Source: DASQWP01 sp050697555 (lineage in GTDB: Bacteria; Actinomycetota; Thermoleophilia; Gaiellales; Gaiellaceae). From it: DNA of 8,046 nucleotides. Below, piece by piece: positions 4,460 to 8,046 of the stretch. The notes beneath the pieces were generated by a model that did not search any database, was not told where the DNA came from, and worked only from the letters and a program-made list of their open reading frames with translations. The DNA lies in NCBI GenBank assembly GCA_050697555.1, contig JBOHAD010000092.1, forward strand, positions 1 through 8,046, written 5' to 3'. Position 1 is the first letter of the stretch, and each line of letters begins with the position of its first letter. A program made the translations under genes and the position numbers.

Positions 4460-5836
4460 ATGGCAAGCGGTGCAGTAGACGTCGTCGGCGGCCACACCCG
4501 GCCCCAGTCCGGCCTCGACCCGGACGCCCAGCACGCGATCGACGACCGCCGGGCGCGGCGGTCCCGCAGCCTCGCCGCCCGCGAGCGGTTGGGAGCAGGC
4601 CTCCTCGGCGGTGGCTTCCTCGCCGCGGCTGTGCTCACAGCGCTCCTGCTCCCGGTATCGGAGCGGTCGCCAGGTCCGGTGGTCGTCGCCCTGCTCGTAG
4701 CCGCCTACGCCCTCGCATTCATGCTCGACTTCGAGGTGGGCACCGGCTCGGCCGTGCCCACCCAGGTCGTGCTCGTCCCGATGCTCTTCGTCGCACCCGT
4801 CGGGTGGGTTCCCCTGATGGTCGCGGCCGGCATCCTGATCGCCAACTTGGTCGAGCACTCGCGCGGCACGATCCACCTGCAGCGTGTGCTCATTCCCTTC
4901 GCGAACGGCTGGTACGTGTTCGGCCCCGTGCTCGTGCTGGGACTCGCCGGCGAGGCGCCGCCCGCAATCTCGGCCGCCCTCCTCTATCTGGGCGCGCTCG
5001 CGGCTCAGTTCGCGGTCGACTTCGCGAGCGCGGCCGCACACGAGCGGCTGACGCTAGGGGTCGCACCGCGTGTCCAGCTTCGGGCCATGAGCCTCGTCTG
5101 GCTCGTCGACGCCGCCCTGGCTTCGATTGGACTGGCGGTCGCCTTCGCAGCAGTCGAGGATGCGTACGGCTTCCTCCTGGCCCTCCCGCTCATCCTTCTC
5201 CTGTCCGTCTTCGCACGTGAGCGCCAGGTCCGCATCGATCACGCCCGCGAGCTCAGCACCGCGTACCGCGGAACGGCCTTCTTGCTCGGCGACGTCGTCG
5301 AGGCGGACGATGCCTACACAGGGACTCACAGCCGGGACGTCGTCGAGCTCACGCTCGCGGTAGCCGACGTTCTCGCGCTTGGAGCCCGGGATCGGCGCGA
5401 CGCCGAGTTCACAGCCCTTCTGCACGACGTGGGGAAGGTGCGGGTTCCGAAGGAGATCATCAACAAGCCCGGGCGGCTCACGCCGGAAGAGCGCGAGATC
5501 ATCAACAGGCACACGATCGACGGAGAGCAGATGCTCGAGAAGGTGGGCGGCCTGCTCGGCGACGTCGGCCGGATCGTCCGCTCGTGCCACGAGCGCTGGG
5601 ACGGGGACGGCTACCCTGACGGCCTGGCCGCTGAGGACATCCCCCTGATCGCCCGGATCGTCAGCTGCTGCGACGCCTACAACGCGATGACCACCGACCG
5701 TGCCTACCGGGCTGCGCTGCCCCTCGAGGAAGCGGTCGCCGAGCTCCGGCGCAACGCCGGGAGCCAGTTCGATCCTCTCGTGGTCGAGAAGCTCCTAGAC
5801 GTGCTCGGCGCCGCGGCTACGCCGGCAGGCGAATGA
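4460..5836 (+). CDS. Membrane-anchored HD-GYP domain protein (probable cyclic-di-GMP phosphodiesterase)
   Basis: 458 residues from ATG 4460; the frame is open back to a GTG at 4343, but those 39 codons look non-coding and the ATG precedes a plausible cytoplasmic N-terminus. Residues about 44-252 form some seven hydrophobic segments (for example 44-64, 72-90, 101-131, 143-162, 168-190, 210-252), an integral membrane sensor module I do not recognise. Residues 262-450 are a full HD-GYP domain: LLHDVGK (H322, D323, K326), the helix INRHTIDGE (H351), and CHERWDGDGYPDG (H377, with G384-Y385-P386). These are followed by SCCDAYNAMTTDRAYR and the C-terminal AELRRNAGSQFDPLVV. All metal ligands expected for the family appear present, so hydrolysis of cyclic-di-GMP (or another cyclic dinucleotide) is likely. 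Its last 20 bases overlap the end of the convergent HisKA gene. A decayed relative lies at 319-590. Confidence 0.93.
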   Translation: MASGAVDVVGGHTRPQSGLDPDAQHAIDDRRARRSRSLAARERLGAGLLGGGFLAAAVLTALLLPVSERSPGPVVVALLVAAYALAFMLDFEVGTGSAVPTQVVLVPMLFVAPVGWVPLMVAAGILIANLVEHSRGTIHLQRVLIPFANGWYVFGPVLVLGLAGEAPPAISAALLYLGALAAQFAVDFASAAAHERLTLGVAPRVQLRAMSLVWLVDAALASIGLAVAFAAVEDAYGFLLALPLILLLSVFARERQVRIDHARELSTAYRGTAFLLGDVVEADDAYTGTHSRDVVELTLAVADVLALGARDRRDAEFTALLHDVGKVRVPKEIINKPGRLTPEEREIINRHTIDGEQMLEKVGGLLGDVGRIVRSCHERWDGDGYPDGLAAEDIPLIARIVSCCDAYNAMTTDRAYRAALPLEEAVAELRRNAGSQFDPLVVEKLLDVLGAAATPAGE

Positions 5837-6398
5837 GGAGCCGCTCGCCGTCCGCGGCGAGCGATCCGCCGAGCGCGCGAATGAGGACGCCGGCCGCGGC
5901 GGCACCGAGCTCGCGCACCTCCTCGCCGAGGAGGACCGGCGCGGCCGCGCGGCTGAGGGGCGTGAGCTCGAGCTCCGGGCCGCGCACGACGAGGGTGACC
6001 GAGTCATGGCCGCCGTGCCGGGCAGCCGCACGCGCGAGCTGGGCGAGCGCGCGCCGCGTCGCGTCGACCTCCACGCGCACGCCGGCACCGTCGCCGGAGA
6101 CAAGCACGCGCTCCTCGCCGAGCTCCGTGGCAGCCGCGCGTGCGAGCTCGAGCGAGTCGACCTCGGCGAGCGACGGCTCGTAACGGCCCGACTCGATTCG
6201 CGCCACCAGCGAGAGTTGGTCGAGAAGCTCGCCCAGCTGGTCGGAGGCGGCGTCGATCATCTCCACGTACCGCGACGCCGGGTCCTCGAGCTCCAGCCGG
6301 CCGAGCGTCCGCGAGAACCCGTACACGGTGGCGAGCGGCGTCCTCAGGTCGTGGCACGCGATGGAGACGAGTTCGGGGAAGCGATTGTCGGAGGCCAT
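5817..6398 (-). CDS. Small HisKA-domain protein with degenerate ATPase half (phosphotransfer-like)
   Basis: 193 residues from ATG at 6396-6398; the frame is open farther upstream but that part is antisense to folE2, and homology to histidine kinases begins at once after this ATG. Residues 6-70 are a HisKA dimerisation domain with the H-box SIACHDLRTPLATVYGFSRT (phospho-acceptor His16). The rest (about 80-193) has the size and secondary-structure rhythm of HATPase_c, ending in LLIRLPA like many kinases. However, the N-box (normally N-L-x-x-N-A, here LARAAARHG) lacks its asparagines, and no D-x-G-x-G or G-x-G-L motif is seen. It has no membrane segment or sensor domain. ATP use is therefore doubtful, and it may act as a phosphotransferase like ChpT or Spo0B, or as a decoy partner. 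It converges with the HD-GYP gene (20-base overlap). A broken relative lies at 3272-3516. Confidence 0.82.
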   Translation of the reverse strand: MASDNRFPELVSIACHDLRTPLATVYGFSRTLGRLELEDPASRYVEMIDAASDQLGELLDQLSLVARIESGRYEPSLAEVDSLELARAAATELGEERVLVSGDGAGVRVEVDATRRALAQLARAAARHGGHDSVTLVVRGPELELTPLSRAAAPVLLGEEVRELGAAAAGVLIRALGGSLAADGERLLIRLPA

Positions 6399-6422
6399 TT
6401 TGGGGCTGCTAGCGTTCGCCGC

Positions 6423-7397
6423 GTGGAAGGCAGAGTAGCCGCGACGCCCGATCTCCAGGCGACCGCACCGGAAGTGCGCATCGGCCTCTCGCGCGCGGGC
6501 GTGACCGGCGTGCAGAAGGCAGTACGGATGCAGCACGGCGGCCAGGACGCTCTCGTCTCGGCGGACATCGAGTGCTTCGTCGATCTCGACCCGGTGCAGA
6601 AGGGCGTGCACATGTCGCGCTTCCCGGAGCTCTTCGAGGAGGCGATCGACGAGCTCGTGATCCGCGGCAGGCTCCTCATCGAGCGGCTCGCCGAGCACAT
6701 CGCCCGCCACATCGTCGAGCGCCAGCAGGCTCTCCGCGCGGAGGTGAAGATCGCCGCTCGCTACCCGATCGAGCGCTCGACGCCGGTGACCGCGCTGCGC
6801 ACACAGGAGCTCGTGACGCTCGTCGGGATGGCCGCGGCCTCGCCCAAGCGCTCGCGCCGCGTCGTCGGCGTCGAGGCGACCGGGATCAACGCCTGCCCTT
6901 GCGCCCAGGGTCTCGTGCGCGAGCAGGCGGCCGAGCGTCTCGGCGAAGCGGGCTTCGAGGGCGCGGACGTCGAGCGCATCCTCGAGCTCGTCCCTCTCGC
7001 CACGCACAACCAGCGAGGCCGTGGGACGCTTCTCCTGGGCACGCAGCTACGCCTTGACGCCGAGGATCTCGTCGACATCGTCGAGCGCTCGATGAGCTCG
7101 CCGATCTACGAGCTCCTCAAGCGTCCGGACGAGCTCTTCGTGGTCGAGCACGCGCACCTCGCGCCGCGCTTCGTCGAGGACTCCGTCCGCTTGATGCTGC
7201 GAAGCGCACTCGAGACGTACGGGGAGCTCGAGGACGACGACTTCGTGCTCGCCCGCCAGGTCAACTTCGAGACGATCCACAACCACGACGTCCTCGCCGA
7301 GCGCTTCGGAACGGCAGGGGAGGTGCGCGAGGAGCTCGCCGGGGGCGAGCACTCCGCGCGCCACACCGAGCTCAGGGACTGGCTGCGAGCCGTGTAG
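6423..7397 (+). CDS. folE2: GTP cyclohydrolase FolE2/MptA family
   Basis: 324 residues from a GTG, chosen because similarity to the family (PEVRIGLSRAGVTGVQKAVR, residues 16-35) starts soon after; GTG 6474 is a less likely alternative. Family landmarks run in order: FVDLDPVQKGVHMSRFPE (52-69), VGVEATGINACPCAQGL (147-163) with the metal-site Cys pair C158/C160, LATHNQRG (H195), VVEHAHLAPRFVED (E232, H233), and NFETIHNHDVLAERFG (H286, H288) near the C-terminus. The enzyme converts GTP to dihydroneopterin triphosphate, the first step of folate synthesis (the archaeal MptA makes the cyclic phosphate). FolE2 enzymes work without strict zinc dependence and often replace FolE. The full length fits the family. 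There is no ribosome-binding site and only 24 bases separate it from the divergent HisKA gene, so a leaderless mRNA is likely. Confidence 0.95.
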   Translation: MEGRVAATPDLQATAPEVRIGLSRAGVTGVQKAVRMQHGGQDALVSADIECFVDLDPVQKGVHMSRFPELFEEAIDELVIRGRLLIERLAEHIARHIVERQQALRAEVKIAARYPIERSTPVTALRTQELVTLVGMAAASPKRSRRVVGVEATGINACPCAQGLVREQAAERLGEAGFEGADVERILELVPLATHNQRGRGTLLLGTQLRLDAEDLVDIVERSMSSPIYELLKRPDELFVVEHAHLAPRFVEDSVRLMLRSALETYGELEDDDFVLARQVNFETIHNHDVLAERFGTAGEVREELAGGEHSARHTELRDWLRAV

Positions 7398-7579
7398 AGC
7401 CCGCGCCCGGCTACGGGTCGTCGGGGTGGAAGCCGTTGCACATCCGGGCGCCCCTCTTGCTGGGGTCCGACCCCGGTCCGCGGCGGGAATCCGCTCAGCA
7501 GGCGGAACGCGGGCCAGAACTCGGGATCAGACCCGCTACGGAAGCGTGACAAGTCTGCGGCCGCCCTTGCCCTCGCGGA
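7398..7579. other. Intergenic stretch between folE2 and plsY
   Basis: 182 bases between two convergent genes. No protein can be supported on either strand; minus-strand frames such as one ending ARMCNGFHPDDP at about 7410 have no recognisable relative. What it does hold is two short palindromes described separately, which may act in termination. Confidence 0.5.
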
Positions 7580-7589
7580 TCAGATCCGC
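7462..7589. repeat. Three related odd palindromes with core GG(G/A)TC-N-GA(C/T)CC
   Basis: Copy one is ggggtc-c-gacccc (7462-7474, perfect). Copy two is gggatc-a-gaccc (7523-7534, one mismatch). Copy three is gcggatc-a-gatccgc (7575-7589, perfect, overlapping the stop codon of plsY). Their centres are 61 and 53 bases apart. They could be hairpins that end the two convergent genes, sites for a DNA-binding protein, or remains of a small repeat element. Confidence 0.5.
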
Positions 7590-8046
7590 TTCGACCCGAG
7601 CGGGGCCGGCGAGCTTCCGAGCCGGCCGGGGCGGCGGAGCGCGATGCGATGCTCCTCGCCGGCGACGAGCCGGGCGATGTTCGTGCGGTGGAGGACGACG
7701 ATCGCCACCGCGGCGCCGGCGGTGAAGGCGATCACCGGCCACGAGGAGCCGAAGAAGAGCGCAAAGACCGGCAGGGCGAGGGCGCCGGCGAGCGACGCGA
7801 CGGACGCATAGCGCGTCGCCAAGAAGACGACGATCCAGGTACCCGCGGCGGCGAGCGCGGGGAAGAGGGCGACCGCGAGCGCGACCCCGCCGGTCGTGGC
7901 GACCGTCTTCCCTCCGCGGGCGAAGCCCAGGAAGAGCGGACGCCAGTGCCCCACCATCGCGGCGACCCCGGCGAGGACGCCGATCAGGTCGTCCCCGAGC
8001 CAGCGCCCGAGGAGCGCGGCGGCCACGCCCTTGGCGATGTCCAGCA
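7580..8046 (-). CDS. plsY: Glycerol-3-phosphate acyltransferase PlsY, C-terminal part (5' end outside window)
   Basis: The reading frame enters at the window edge with LDIAKGVAAALLGRW and runs 155 codons to a TGA at 7580-7582, so roughly the first quarter to third is missing. Landmarks of PlsY are GHWRPLFLGFARGGKTVATT, the second conserved motif (usually G-H-x-x-P-x-F-x-x-F-x-G-G-K-G-V-A-T; here T replaces the second G), and the motif ending in HRTNIARLVAGEEHRI. Between them are hydrophobic segments (GVALAVALFPALAAAGTWIVVF, then two more), matching the multi-pass inner-membrane fold. PlsY transfers the acyl group from acyl-phosphate to glycerol-3-phosphate, giving lysophosphatidic acid, the first step of phospholipid synthesis. 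It is convergent with folE2. The C-terminal tail ALRRPGRLGSSPAPLGSKRI is probably not conserved. Confidence 0.93.
   Translation of the reverse strand, partial: LDIAKGVAAALLGRWLGDDLIGVLAGVAAMVGHWRPLFLGFARGGKTVATTGGVALAVALFPALAAAGTWIVVFLATRYASVASLAGALALPVFALFFGSSWPVIAFTAGAAVAIVVLHRTNIARLVAGEEHRIALRRPGRLGSSPAPLGSKRI

Noticed and set aside
4343..4500. Cyclic-di-GMP (GEMM) riboswitch before the HD-GYP gene
   Set aside because: The conserved core of GEMM-I/II is not found; only simple palindromes are present.
6399..7007. Upstream extension of the HisKA-like protein on the minus strand
   Set aside because: It is the mirror of the folE2 coding sequence; kinase similarity begins at the ATG at 6396-6398.
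7410..7552. Minus-strand small protein ending ARMCNGFHPDDP or in the overlapping frame
   Set aside because: No leader, no ribosome-binding site, no known relative, and the stretch carries the palindromes; not enough support for a gene.
1..8046. tRNA, rRNA, CRISPR array or intact transposase
   Set aside because: None seen on reading both strands; no regular repeat-spacer pattern and no transposase motifs.

Overview
This is a GC-rich window with the codon use of an actinobacterium. The mix of genes points to Thermoleophilia (Gaiellales/Solirubrobacterales-like): a FolE2-type GTP cyclohydrolase, a small DUF-like secreted family with a W-x-I/V-DDVY-x-D tail, an ER-type signal peptidase, and an HD-GYP protein behind a multi-pass membrane domain. 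The lineage is an inference from gene content and composition; no rRNA or other marker is present.

Region by region. Positions 1-635 hold no intact gene. They contain a 10-bp inverted repeat, a frameshifted C-terminal piece of a PIN-domain (VapC-like) protein on the + strand, and a broken HD-GYP domain on the - strand. Positions 642-2991 are a compact + strand operon: two paralogous small secreted proteins with a strong intercistronic hairpin between them, a secreted DNRLRE-type beta-sandwich protein, and an ER/SipW-type signal peptidase I. Positions 2992-3679 are a second graveyard: the C-terminal tail of a secreted protein, a frameshifted copy of a histidine-kinase-like C-terminus, the zinc-finger tail of an Fpg/Nei DNA glycosylase, and a 14-bp-stem hairpin. 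Positions 3680-4300 (-) encode an intact secreted protein of the same family as the tail at 3170-3259. Positions 4460-5836 (+) encode a membrane HD-GYP protein. It overlaps end-to-end with a small HisKA protein (5817-6398, -) whose ATPase half looks degenerate. That gene is divergent, by only 24 bases, from folE2/mptA (6423-7397, +). Three related palindromes follow, and the window closes inside plsY (-, 5' end missing).

How the genes work together. The operon at 642-2991 looks like a dedicated export module: three exported proteins share a signature just after the hydrophobic leader, and their own signal peptidase is translated from the codon right after the last one stops. By analogy with SipW/TasA in Bacillus this could build a surface fibre or matrix, but that is inference. 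The HD-GYP protein (likely cyclic-di-GMP turnover) and the HisKA protein are neighbours, and both have a dead relative elsewhere in the window, so the region has been shaped by duplication and decay. folE2 and plsY are housekeeping genes (pterin/folate synthesis and phospholipid synthesis).
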